The notes below the pieces were generated by a model that saw nothing but the letters and a program-made list of their open reading frames with translations, was not told where the DNA came from and searched no databases. This document shows, in pieces, positions 16,228-25,047 of a DNA stretch of 62,500 bases (within the stretch, counting starts at the first letter, position 1; every line of letters begins with the position of its first letter). The translations under genes were made by a program, and so were the position numbers. The stretch is from Butyrivibrio proteoclasticus B316 (lineage in GTDB: Bacteria > Bacillota > Clostridia > Lachnospirales > Lachnospiraceae), in assembly GCF_000145035.1 (NCBI RefSeq), contig NC_014388.1, positions 1 to 62,500 on the forward strand. The letters are read 5' to 3'.

Positions 16228-16947
16228 ATGGAGCAGGATATTGTTAAATACGAACCGATCATATATATGGATAAAAAAGAGCCATTCAGGCTTAAAAAGA
16301 TCGGATTTACCGAGTACAGTGAGGATGGGGCTCGCAGCAGTTCTTTTAACAGAGCATTTGATTTTGGCAATTATCCAAAGGCAGCTAGAGTACTGGAATA
16401 CGTCTACTACCTCGATTATGATATTCAGCATTTATATGATCTTGAGCACATTTGGATCTATGTAGATAAAAATGGAGCAGTAGTCGGTGCTGAAGGAAGC
16501 TATCATGGCAGATTTCTATGCGCTTACAGGAAAGACAACAGCTCTTTTGATAGCAAAAGAGCTGTTGCACGCGCAGAAATTGAGAATAAGTCTCATGTTG
16601 TGATGTATTCACAGCCGGGAAAGCATGCAATGCTTGCTTCTCCCGAATTGATGTGGATATATCCTGAACTATTTACTGCCTGCGACAGACTCTCAGGAAT
16701 AAACGGCCTTGATGCCCCTGAGAGATATCTTGAGGGAATAAAGATTTCTGACGAGGATAACCGTAGGATTGCGGAATACATCAAAGCAAATTACAGTTTT
16801 GTCCCGTCCATGGAATTTGTCAGATATGACATTTCTGATGGAGATTATGTCAGGTTACAGGATCTACAAGAAATGATTCCCGGATTCATAAAGGCAGAGC
16901 TCGATAAATTGGGGGTTGATTATGGAGGACAGGTTTACAAGGATTGA
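16228..16947 (+). CDS. Protein of unknown function between the fucosidase and mannosidase genes
   Basis: A 239-residue soluble protein with a GAGGTGATCAG ribosome site. It overlaps the start of the GH38 gene by 26 bases, implying coupled translation. It has no signal peptide. Recognisable features are a LEHIWIYVDKNGAVVGAEGSYHG segment (about residues 71-93, written here in part), rich in aromatic and His residues, and an SYHGRF turn. The beta-rich middle with paired His residues recalls small metal- or sugar-binding folds, but I cannot assign a family. The overlap with a glycosidase gene makes a role in the same glycan pathway likely. Confidence 0.7.
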   Translation: MEQDIVKYEPIIYMDKKEPFRLKKIGFTEYSEDGARSSSFNRAFDFGNYPKAARVLEYVYYLDYDIQHLYDLEHIWIYVDKNGAVVGAEGSYHGRFLCAYRKDNSSFDSKRAVARAEIENKSHVVMYSQPGKHAMLASPELMWIYPELFTACDRLSGINGLDAPERYLEGIKISDEDNRRIAEYIKANYSFVPSMEFVRYDISDGDYVRLQDLQEMIPGFIKAELDKLGVDYGGQVYKD

Positions 16948-19900
16948 TGATTGCATAGAAAGAATCAAGGATCAGATTTTCTCAGGTAAGGTGGACATTA
17001 CGGAAGTGATGACATCTGATGGTATTAAATGCAAAAAAGTTCCATATGGCCATAGGAATGAGCTTTTAAAGGATTGCACAGACTGGGATGATTTTGAGGC
17101 AGGCTCTGTATGGGGAGAACCTGATGGACATGAACTTTTTAGAGTAACTGTTATAGTTCCGGAAAAGTTTAGTGGAAAAGAGGTCTTCTTTTTTCTGTCA
17201 ACCGGAGCGGAGGATATTTGGAATACTGATAATCCGCAGATGCTGGTGTATATAAACGGTTCCAGGCGAAGCGGAATGGATATGAATCACAACAGCATCA
17301 GTATTTACAAGGCAGAGGATTGGAAAAAAAGGACAGACAGGACTGTAGATATCGCAATCTATGCATATTCCAATCTCTCCGTAAATGGCAATTATCTGAG
17401 AATGGAGCTGGGAGCCTGCGACGAAGCAGCCAAGGCGGCTTATTTTGACATGATTGTTCCTTTTGATGGCGTCAAAGCCATGCTGGGGCTTGATTCCAGA
17501 AAAACGGTAATTGATCTTTTAAGCAACAAGACAGCACTAAGTTCGGCAGAACCTGTAGATAGTGATAATGCGGAATATATCCTGACTATTCTTGATAAAG
17601 CCTGTGATATATTGCAGCAAGAAGGCGAATCGGATACAAGAGGTAACTTTTCAAAAGAGCTTCTGGAGGAGACATCTGCTTTTTTGGCTGATAATCTCTA
17701 TGGCATTAGAACTGCTGATGCAACAGTTGCGAGTGTCGGTCACACGCATATTGATGTGGCATGGAAATGGCCGGTTCGACAGACAAGAGAAAAGGCAATC
17801 CGAAGCTATTCCACAGTTATGGAGCTTATGAAGCGGTATCCGGAATATCTTTTTATGGCCAGTTCTCCTCAGACATACGAGTTTGTAAGGGAAGACGAAC
17901 CGGAGCTTTTTGAAGAGATCCTTGCAAGGGTAAAAGAGGGAAGATTTGAGCCTGAGGGCGCAATGTGGCTGGAAGCTGACTGTAATCTTACAAGTGGAGA
18001 GAGCCTTGTCAGACAAATACTCTATGGAAAAAGATATTTCAAAGAGATGTTTGGCGTAGACAGCGATATTCTCTGGCTTCCCGATGTTTTTGGATATAGC
18101 AAGGCAATGCCACAAATACTTCAAAAAAGTGGGGTAAGAGCCTTTGTGACAACCAAGCTTGCCTGGAATGATACTAACAGATTGCCACATGATCTTTTTA
18201 TGTGGAAAGGGATAGATGGAAGCTTTATTCCAGTATATATTGTTACTACATGTGATCTTCCATTGGCAGATAAGGCCATGAAAGACGGAGGAATCCTGAA
18301 TTACACCTATAATGGAAGGCAGGACGCGAGCCAGGTAATGGGTACATGGAGGGCCTTCAGGGAAAAGAGTATTACCAATGAGACCCTTACCTGCTATGGA
18401 TTTGGAGATGGAGGCGGCGGACCTACCTGGGAGATGCTGGAAACTGACAGAAGGCTTCGTAGGGGAATCCCGGGGTGCCCTAAAACTGTTCAGAAGTCAG
18501 TCTCTGCGTTTATGGATGGACTTCTTGATAAAGTCAGAAGATCAAATGATGTTCCTGTGTGGGATGATGAGCTGTATCTGGAATTTCACAGAGGTACATA
18601 TACTTCTATTGGTAAAAACAAGAAATATAACAGAAGGCTTGAGATATTACTTCAGGAAGCTGAGACTTTAAGTGTTCTGGCACATATCTATACAGGCCTT
18701 TCTTATCCCCAAAAAGAACTGTATGAGGCGTGGAAGATCCTCATGCTAAATCAGTTCCATGATATTCTTCCGGGATCGTCTATTGAGGAAGTGTATATTA
18801 CTTCTGAAGAGAATTATAAAAAAGCGATTGATATTGTTACAGAATTGATAAATTCGGCGTCTGATAAACTTAGCGAAGCATCTATGCGGAAAAAGACAGG
18901 CCTTTTGCCAAGCAGATCAGTTAAAGAACAAGCGCCAGATCCACAGATGATTCTCGTGACCAAAAAGCAGGATATAGCTGTGATAGAGACAGTATTTTAT
19001 ACTATTTCCTTTGATAAGAACGGAGAAATAGTAAGTCTTGTGGATAAGGAGGCAGGAAGAGAAGTTCGTGATATGGGGCAGAGTCCGCTCAACAGGCTGA
19101 TAGCATTTAAGGATGAACCTAAGGAGTATGATGCCTGGAATATTGATGCTGACTTCGAGAAGATAAGCTGGGATATCACTGATATTGAGGAAATGAAGAT
19201 TTGCGGTTATCTGACTGATGGAACCACATCCGAGATTGATATTGCAAATTGGAGTGAAGACACTAGTGCTGAATTCGTAGAGGTTCATGTAGATATAAAG
19301 AGGACCTTTAGAGATTCACAGATATGTCAGAGCATTGTGATCAAAAATGATTCAAGGCGAATAGATTTTCGCACCACAGCCGACTGGCATGAGCACCAGA
19401 TACTGTTAAAGGCAGCTTTTCCGGTAGATGTAATCTCCAAGGAGATTACATGTGAGATCCAGTTTGGCAATATCAGAAGGAATCTGACCAGGGATACCAG
19501 TTGGGATAAGGCCAAATTTGAATGTTGTACTCACAGATGGATGGATATTTCAGATGAAAGATCCGGATATGGAGTTGCTGTTTTAAATGATTGCAAATAC
19601 GGATATGACGCCAAAGAAAAGCTGATGCGTCTGACGCTTATTAAATCCGGTATTTATCCAAATCCTAATGCTGATCAGGGAATACATGAGTTTACATATT
19701 CTCTTTTGCCTCATAAAGGGGATTACAGAGAAGGATATGTTATTGAAGAGGCTACAAGGCTTAATCTTGATTCGCACATGTTATTATCTCATGATATTTC
19801 TGCAGGAAGTGCAGGCAGAGCTTATGAGAGCATGATGAATTCTGTGATCGATCTAAAGGGTGAAAAGGGCGTGTACATAAGCTCGGTTAAACAGGCGGAA

Positions 19901-20125
19901 GACTCAGAGGATATTGTCATTAGACTGTATGAGGGCTTTGGACAGGAACATAAGGTATCAGCTGGACTATTAAAAGGTCTTGATAAGCCTGTTAAGGATG
20001 TTTATGAATGTGACCTTATGGAAAATAAGATTAGCGCAGAGATGATAAGCTATGATTTGACAAAAAGACTTATTTCCATGGAATTTAAGCCCTTTGAGAT
20101 TAAGACTATACGCATATCTTTGTAA
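16922..20125 (+). CDS. GH38 alpha-mannosidase
   Basis: Zinc-dependent retaining enzyme that cleaves alpha-mannosides. From ATG 16922 (GGGGG site 6 bases upstream) it has 1067 residues, typical of bacterial GH38. The catalytic domain begins near 270 with HTHIDVAWKWP (zinc His and Asp), followed by EGAMWLEADCNL, whose Asp is the nucleophile. The middle helical bundle includes LNQFHDILPGSS near 615, another zinc-ligand region. C-terminal beta domains follow from about 690. The first ~250 residues are a carbohydrate-binding-like N-terminal domain. A TTG at 16916 is an alternative start. No signal peptide, so intracellular. A terminator follows 90 bases downstream. Confidence 0.94.
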   Translation: MEDRFTRIDDCIERIKDQIFSGKVDITEVMTSDGIKCKKVPYGHRNELLKDCTDWDDFEAGSVWGEPDGHELFRVTVIVPEKFSGKEVFFFLSTGAEDIWNTDNPQMLVYINGSRRSGMDMNHNSISIYKAEDWKKRTDRTVDIAIYAYSNLSVNGNYLRMELGACDEAAKAAYFDMIVPFDGVKAMLGLDSRKTVIDLLSNKTALSSAEPVDSDNAEYILTILDKACDILQQEGESDTRGNFSKELLEETSAFLADNLYGIRTADATVASVGHTHIDVAWKWPVRQTREKAIRSYSTVMELMKRYPEYLFMASSPQTYEFVREDEPELFEEILARVKEGRFEPEGAMWLEADCNLTSGESLVRQILYGKRYFKEMFGVDSDILWLPDVFGYSKAMPQILQKSGVRAFVTTKLAWNDTNRLPHDLFMWKGIDGSFIPVYIVTTCDLPLADKAMKDGGILNYTYNGRQDASQVMGTWRAFREKSITNETLTCYGFGDGGGGPTWEMLETDRRLRRGIPGCPKTVQKSVSAFMDGLLDKVRRSNDVPVWDDELYLEFHRGTYTSIGKNKKYNRRLEILLQEAETLSVLAHIYTGLSYPQKELYEAWKILMLNQFHDILPGSSIEEVYITSEENYKKAIDIVTELINSASDKLSEASMRKKTGLLPSRSVKEQAPDPQMILVTKKQDIAVIETVFYTISFDKNGEIVSLVDKEAGREVRDMGQSPLNRLIAFKDEPKEYDAWNIDADFEKISWDITDIEEMKICGYLTDGTTSEIDIANWSEDTSAEFVEVHVDIKRTFRDSQICQSIVIKNDSRRIDFRTTADWHEHQILLKAAFPVDVISKEITCEIQFGNIRRNLTRDTSWDKAKFECCTHRWMDISDERSGYGVAVLNDCKYGYDAKEKLMRLTLIKSGIYPNPNADQGIHEFTYSLLPHKGDYREGYVIEEATRLNLDSHMLLSHDISAGSAGRAYESMMNSVIDLKGEKGVYISSVKQAEDSEDIVIRLYEGFGQEHKVSAGLLKGLDKPVKDVYECDLMENKISAEMISYDLTKRLISMEFKPFEIKTIRISL

Positions 20126-20148
20126 AAAGGCGTGTAAAAGCTTTATCG

Positions 20149-20161
20149 CAAAAAATGCAAT
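20149..20161. repeat. 13-bp motif shared by two carbohydrate-gene leaders (copy 1)
   Basis: CAAAAAATGCAAT lies 24 bases after the GH38 stop, upstream of the PHP hydrolase gene. The identical 13 bases recur at 26719-26731 upstream of the sugar-binding lipoprotein gene. It may be a regulator site common to the locus, such as one for the AraC protein encoded between the two copies. Confidence 0.35.
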
Positions 20162-20214
20162 CTTTTTGAAAATTTGACATAAAAACCGCGTAGATAATGC
20201 ACGAATAAAAAAAT

Positions 20215-20261
20215 AGAATGTATGATATAGGGAATTAACTATGTCATGCATTCTTTTTTTT
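20215..20261 (+). terminator. Rho-independent terminator after the GH38 gene
   Basis: A 16-bp stem (20215-20230 with 20239-20254) containing two wobble pairs and loop GGAATTAA is followed by a run of eight or more T residues. A-rich flanks on the other side could allow bidirectional use. Confidence 0.9.
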
Positions 20262-20314
20262 ATTGAAGAATCGCCGGTATAAAATATGTCAGCGATTTCT
20301 TATAGGAGCAGATT

Positions 20315-22042
20315 ATGAGTAAAGAAACTAAATTTTTGAGTATTGCGATAGGTCTTTTGCAGGGAATATATAGGGAAGAAGGCATTACAAATAAGACTGC
20401 CGATTCGATGGATGCTGACAGGCTCTATAAATATGTCAGGCTGGTAAATGATAAATACGTGGACAAGGCAGCAAAGAGGACTAATGAAGTTGATTATCCT
20501 GCGGGAAATGACAGGAACAGATTTCATCATAATGGAATAATTAGTCCTGATGTTCCACTTGGAAATGTTTTTGTAGAAACCAGGACTAGCGGCGTGGGGA
20601 CGCCTGCTCAGGTTAAGTTTTTTAAACTACTTCAGGAAGAAGAACCAGCCACCTTTGACAGAGTAAATGGAAAGATTACGATGATCCGCGATATGACAGG
20701 GTTTGATGGGTGTTTATCCAGAAAACTTCCGGTTGGAAGATATGTAATTGAAGTGTCAAAGGGAAGTGAATACGAAATAATAACAGATGATATTGAAATA
20801 ACAGAAGGGGTATTTTCCAGAAAAACCTATGATCTGAACCGCTTTGTTAATCTCGAAAGCGAGGGGTGGATTTCAGGTGAACTTCATCATCACTGTGTTT
20901 ATTCAAGTCCTGTATTTGGCGGAGATGATGACGTTGTTGAAACTCCCGAACAGGTAGCCAATTCTATGATGGCTTCGGGACTTAGCTATGGAGCTCTTTC
21001 AGATCACCATATTATTCTGAGCCATTCTGCATGGAAGGCAAATAAAAGAGATAACTTTATTCCAATCATTTCCAAAGAGATATCTACATCTAATGGGCAT
21101 GTTATGGCGATGGGAGTGCCTGTAGATGTAATTTATGCCATTCCGGATGACAGAAATAGAACTGATAAGTATCTGAGAAATGAATTTGTCAGGATTACTG
21201 ATGAAATAAAAGAAAATGGCGGCCTTGCGCAAATTAATCATCCTAGAGATCTGCAAAGATCAATATCATGGAATCCTGATTTTGAGGATATGCTTGATAT
21301 TTTTGAGACTATGGAAATCTGGAACGGATCAAACCCGATGATGGCAGGCTCTACCAATGATGCTGCAATGAATCTGTGGAATCGCTGCATGCAAAGGGGG
21401 CTTTTTCTTCCTGCAACTACCGGAAGCGATACCCATAATATTTGCGCGGATGATTACCATGTTCTGTTCGATGAAGTCATGGATACGATGGATGCCATCA
21501 GGGCAAATGAACAGGAGCTTTCCAGAGAGTATTCAGATGAAACAGGGGTAATGCTCGAGATAGGAGAAAAACTTCTTCCAATTCTGGAAAAGTGGGCGGA
21601 GACATGCCTTTCAAGCGGCTGTGTCAGAACCTATATTAACTTTGATGTTACAGAGCCAAGGGAGAATACTCATAATCCTGAATATATCATGAACAGACTG
21701 CGCCTGGGCAGGAGTTTTTTGACTAATGGACCAATTCTTTTGACTAAGGTTAACGGAAAGATTCCGGGCCATAATGTAAGACTTACTGAGGGTAAAAAGA
21801 GAATTGATAAACTGACGGTCGAAATTAAACTTCTGGCTAACCGTCCCCTTAAGACGCTTGAACTTAGCACGGAAAATGGTGTTTATAAGGAAATAGAACT
21901 TTGTGCAGAAAAAAAGGATGGCTTCTACGACTATAGCATGGAACTGGAAGAAGCCATTCCTGATGGAAAATACTTATATTTTATTGCCAGGGATGATTGC
22001 ACAAACCTTGCAATTACAAATCCTGTGATCATCAACCGATAA
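20315..22042 (+). CDS. CehA/McbA-family PHP-type metallohydrolase
   Basis: Predicted metal-dependent hydrolase of 575 residues with a PHP phosphoesterase-type core. Metal-binding motifs appear in order: GELHHHCVYSS (about residue 190), LSDHH (about 227), AQINHPRD (about 305) and TGSDTHN (about 370). The first ~180 residues are beta-rich, with an FVETRTSGVGTPAQVKFF segment, and resemble a sugar-binding module. The end is another beta domain. Named members of the family cleave carbamates, but sugar-cluster members are uncharacterised. No signal peptide. The GGAGCAG site is good. The 3' end overlaps the convergent AraC gene by 11 bases. In this locus it probably acts on a glycan or its substituent. 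Confidence 0.8.
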   Translation: MSKETKFLSIAIGLLQGIYREEGITNKTADSMDADRLYKYVRLVNDKYVDKAAKRTNEVDYPAGNDRNRFHHNGIISPDVPLGNVFVETRTSGVGTPAQVKFFKLLQEEEPATFDRVNGKITMIRDMTGFDGCLSRKLPVGRYVIEVSKGSEYEIITDDIEITEGVFSRKTYDLNRFVNLESEGWISGELHHHCVYSSPVFGGDDDVVETPEQVANSMMASGLSYGALSDHHIILSHSAWKANKRDNFIPIISKEISTSNGHVMAMGVPVDVIYAIPDDRNRTDKYLRNEFVRITDEIKENGGLAQINHPRDLQRSISWNPDFEDMLDIFETMEIWNGSNPMMAGSTNDAAMNLWNRCMQRGLFLPATTGSDTHNICADDYHVLFDEVMDTMDAIRANEQELSREYSDETGVMLEIGEKLLPILEKWAETCLSSGCVRTYINFDVTEPRENTHNPEYIMNRLRLGRSFLTNGPILLTKVNGKIPGHNVRLTEGKKRIDKLTVEIKLLANRPLKTLELSTENGVYKEIELCAEKKDGFYDYSMELEEAIPDGKYLYFIARDDCTNLAITNPVIINR

Positions 22043-22931
22043 CGGCATTCTGGCGATATTCTCTTGGTGATGTTCCGGAGATCTTGTTAAAGATCCTGTT
22101 GAACTGGGAAAAAGAGGAAAAACCGCATTCCTGAGCTATTACAGAAATCTTCTTGTTACTGGATACAAGCTGATACTGAGCGTTTTTGATCCTGGTCAGC
22201 TGTATGTAATTGGACAGATTAAAACCTGTAACCTGCTTAAACTCTCTTGATAAATAGCTGGTACTGATGAAGAACTGCTCAGAGAGAGAGTCAAGGGAGA
22301 TATCCTCTTCATAGTGAGTGTGAATATATGAAGAAACCTCATATATCTTCTGTTCGATTGAATTATAGCTCTGGGTATTGGTATATGTATTCTTGTCCCT
22401 TAGTTCATACAGGCAATACAGGAATTCTTGAAATTTGTTGTGAATATAGAATTCATCAGCGGGATTGCCGTAGTATTTATGCTCTTTGGAAAAAATAAAC
22501 AGGTTGTTCAGGATATCGATAAGCTTCTGCTGATCCTGAAAACCAAATCTGTATACGGGGTTATCGGCATGAAAGGGAGACAGAATCTCTTTGTAGGCAT
22601 CACAGCTTTCAGGCTTATCTAAGGGATACATGAAATCGATAATGAGACGTCTGCTGGGATCGCCCTTGTAATAAACGGATTTGTGCATAACAGAAGGCGC
22701 CAGCAACACGAAATCACCCATGTGAATATTGTAGGGAACACCCTCAATAAGGTGAGTTGCGTTGGGCGCAAGTAAAAACATGATCTCGTAATATGGATGC
22801 AGATGCTGGAATTCCATATTAACCGATGCATCCCTCTTGTCATAATCGAAATAGTAATAGATGTTATTTGGGATGTTATTGATGATTATGTAGTGATTGT
22901 CTTCGTAATAAATATTATCGTTTATAAGCAT
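22032..22931 (-). CDS. AraC-family transcriptional regulator with cupin sensor
   Basis: Probable activator of the neighbouring sugar genes. Residues 30-110 form a cupin-like ligand-binding domain (HLHPYYEIMFLLAPNATHL, then HMGDFVLLAPSVMH). Residues 200-298 hold two helix-turn-helix motifs: SLDSLSEQFFISTSYLSREF, then ISVIAQECGFSSFSQFNRIF ending with GTSPREYR. It is divergent from the GH105 operon, with only 35 bases between the starts, so it likely controls that operon and itself. No clear ribosome site precedes the ATG, so the exact start is uncertain. Confidence 0.9.
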   Translation of the reverse strand: MLINDNIYYEDNHYIIINNIPNNIYYYFDYDKRDASVNMEFQHLHPYYEIMFLLAPNATHLIEGVPYNIHMGDFVLLAPSVMHKSVYYKGDPSRRLIIDFMYPLDKPESCDAYKEILSPFHADNPVYRFGFQDQQKLIDILNNLFIFSKEHKYYGNPADEFYIHNKFQEFLYCLYELRDKNTYTNTQSYNSIEQKIYEVSSYIHTHYEEDISLDSLSEQFFISTSYLSREFKQVTGFNLSNYIQLTRIKNAQYQLVSSNKKISVIAQECGFSSFSQFNRIFNKISGTSPREYRQNAVIG

Positions 22932-22966
22932 ATGATTAGTATAAATGAAATAGAAAGAGGTAGCAA

Positions 22967-24058
22967 ATGGTAGCGGATAATAAAGAAATCATGGCAAAGC
23001 TCGAGATTTTGGCTCAAAGCTTTCAGAAGTTTTTGTTTGAAGATGATGAGCAGTTTCTGGAAAATATGAAGACCAAAAACCTTGCAGGTGATGATGTCTC
23101 CAGATATCAGCATTGGGAGTGGACGCAGGGTGTTGGCTTATATGGTCTTTATCAGATGGCACATGAGCTTGGAAGAAATGATTACGTTGACTTTCTGCAT
23201 AGTTTTTATGATAAAGAAATATCTTTGGGGCTTCCTGCCAAGAACGTTAATACCTGTGCTCCTCTTTTGACACTGGCTTTTCTCCTAAAGGACACAGGGA
23301 AAACAGAATATAAAAAAGTTTGCCATGAGTGGGCAGAGGCTATTATGCATGATTTTGCCAGAACTGAAGAAGATGGCATTCAGCACAGGACTTCTGATAG
23401 TGAGAATACCGGAGAGTTGTGGGATGATACTCTTTTCATGACTGTGATGTTTCTGGCGCTTATGGGAGAAATAGAGGATAACGATGAATATAGAGAGGAA
23501 GCCAGGTATCAGTTCCTTCTCCACATCAAATATCTTGTGGATCATGAGACAGGCCTTTTATATCATGGTTGGACATTTGAAGGACATCATAATTTCGCGA
23601 GGGCACTTTGGGGAAGAGGAAACTGTTGGTTTACCATTGCAATTCCTGAATATCTGGATATAGCAAATGTAACCGGGGCTGATAGAAAGTTCCTTGTGGA
23701 AGCTTTTCTGCAGCAGGTGAAGGCCTTGGAGAAATATCAGGATGAAGGCGGAATGTGGCATACACTTGTAGATGACGAAACATCCTATCTTGAAGCAAGT
23801 GCAACCTGCGGATTTGCCTATGGAATTCTAAAGGCTGTCCGGATGGGAATAATTGATGAGAAGTTCAGGGAAGTTGGAATTAAAGCTCTTAAGCCCATGC
23901 TGGGGCTTATTGATCCGGATGGAACAGTGAATCAGGTTTCCTATGGAACACCAATGGGAAGAGTGTCCAAAGACTTTTATAAGGAAATAGAAATTAAGCC
24001 TATGCCTTACGGACAGGCGCTGGCGATGCTGTTTTTGTTAGAAATTCATAAGATTTGA
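22967..24058 (+). CDS. GH105 (GH88/105-type) unsaturated uronyl hydrolase
   Basis: Hydrolyses the unsaturated uronic acid left at the end of oligosaccharides by polysaccharide lyases. The 363-residue protein has the (alpha/alpha)-barrel pattern of YteR-like enzymes: HWEWTQGVGLYGLYQMA near 50, a GELWDDTLFMTVMF segment near 148 with the likely catalytic Asp, WGRGNCWFTIAIPEYL near 213, and ATCGFAYGILKAVRMG near 284. No signal peptide, so it works on imported oligosaccharides. AGAGGTAG precedes the ATG. It is the first gene of an operon that continues 8 bases later with a ROK kinase, and its presence implies a lyase acts upstream in the pathway. Confidence 0.9.
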   Translation: MVADNKEIMAKLEILAQSFQKFLFEDDEQFLENMKTKNLAGDDVSRYQHWEWTQGVGLYGLYQMAHELGRNDYVDFLHSFYDKEISLGLPAKNVNTCAPLLTLAFLLKDTGKTEYKKVCHEWAEAIMHDFARTEEDGIQHRTSDSENTGELWDDTLFMTVMFLALMGEIEDNDEYREEARYQFLLHIKYLVDHETGLLYHGWTFEGHHNFARALWGRGNCWFTIAIPEYLDIANVTGADRKFLVEAFLQQVKALEKYQDEGGMWHTLVDDETSYLEASATCGFAYGILKAVRMGIIDEKFREVGIKALKPMLGLIDPDGTVNQVSYGTPMGRVSKDFYKEIEIKPMPYGQALAMLFLLEIHKI

Positions 24059-24066
24059 GGTAGAAA

Positions 24067-25035
24067 ATGTTCAGAATAGGCATTGATATAGGCGGAACAA
24101 ATATAGCAGCGGGGATTGTAGATGAATCCTACAAAATAGTCAAAAAGAAAACAATTAAGACCAGAAATGTCAGTACGCCATCAGAGATGATACAGGCTAT
24201 TGCAGGACTGGTCAAAGATCTTATGAAGTCAGCCATGGTCAAGGCAGATATGGTCACTGCCATAGGCGTCGGAGTTCCGGGAACTCTTGATCCGGAGTCT
24301 GGGAAAGTGCTATATGCCAACAATTTGGGCTTTGAGGATGTGCCTTTTTTGACAGAGCTTAAAAAGGCGCTTGGAGAAGAACTTGCAGATAAAGTTTATT
24401 TTGATAATGATGCCAACGCTGCAGCTATCGGAGAATACATAACAGGTGATTACAATGCCAAGAACTTTGTCATGATGACGATTGGCACAGGGATTGGCGG
24501 CGGAGTTATCATAAACGGCCGTGTCCTTAGGGGCTGTAATTATGCAGCTGCTGAGTTTGGCCATATGACAATTAACTTTGACGGTGTTGACTGTAACTGC
24601 GGGAGAAAGGGATGCTTTGAGGATTATGCTTCTGTTGAGGGACTTATGAATCTTGCCTGGGAAGCTTCCAGATCATCCTCAGGTAAAAAGAGCCTGCTTG
24701 GCAAAGTGTCCAAAAGAGAAGAACTTGACGGAGAAATATTCTTTGATGCTGTAAGAAAAGGAGATAAGGTCGCAAAAAAAGTTTTGGATGAGTACTTGTT
24801 CTACCTGTCGGAGGGCATTATCAATATCATCAACATATTCCAACCGGATGTGCTGACACTTAGCGGAGGGATCACCAAGGCGGCGGATTTGTACCTTGAT
24901 AAGCTAAAAGACCTGGTTTCTAAGGGTATATATTCGCGAAATAGCAGCAAGAATACAGAGATAATGTTGTCTAAGGGAATTTCAGACAGTGGCGATATCG
25001 GTATAATCGGAGCTGCACTTATATACAAGATGTGA
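24067..25035 (+). CDS. ROK-family sugar kinase
   Basis: Probably phosphorylates a hexose or N-acetylhexosamine. The 322-residue protein has the ATP site DIGGTNIAAGIVD at the N-terminus, a sugar-binding EFGH segment (AAAEFGHMTINF) and a ROK zinc site CNCGRKGCFEDYAS near 180. There is no N-terminal helix-turn-helix, so it is an enzyme rather than an Nag/Xyl repressor. With nagB in the same locus, GlcNAc or glucosamine is an attractive substrate, although glucose or mannose kinases share the motifs. The start is 9 bases after the GH105 stop. Confidence 0.9.
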   Translation: MFRIGIDIGGTNIAAGIVDESYKIVKKKTIKTRNVSTPSEMIQAIAGLVKDLMKSAMVKADMVTAIGVGVPGTLDPESGKVLYANNLGFEDVPFLTELKKALGEELADKVYFDNDANAAAIGEYITGDYNAKNFVMMTIGTGIGGGVIINGRVLRGCNYAAAEFGHMTINFDGVDCNCGRKGCFEDYASVEGLMNLAWEASRSSSGKKSLLGKVSKREELDGEIFFDAVRKGDKVAKKVLDEYLFYLSEGIINIINIFQPDVLTLSGGITKAADLYLDKLKDLVSKGIYSRNSSKNTEIMLSKGISDSGDIGIIGAALIYKM

Positions 25036-25047
25036 GGAAGGATTGTT

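Noticed and set aside
20174..20198. Promoter TTGACA ... GATAAT upstream of the PHP gene
   Set aside because: The spacing is 13 bases and the next element is a terminator. Not a credible sigma-70 site.
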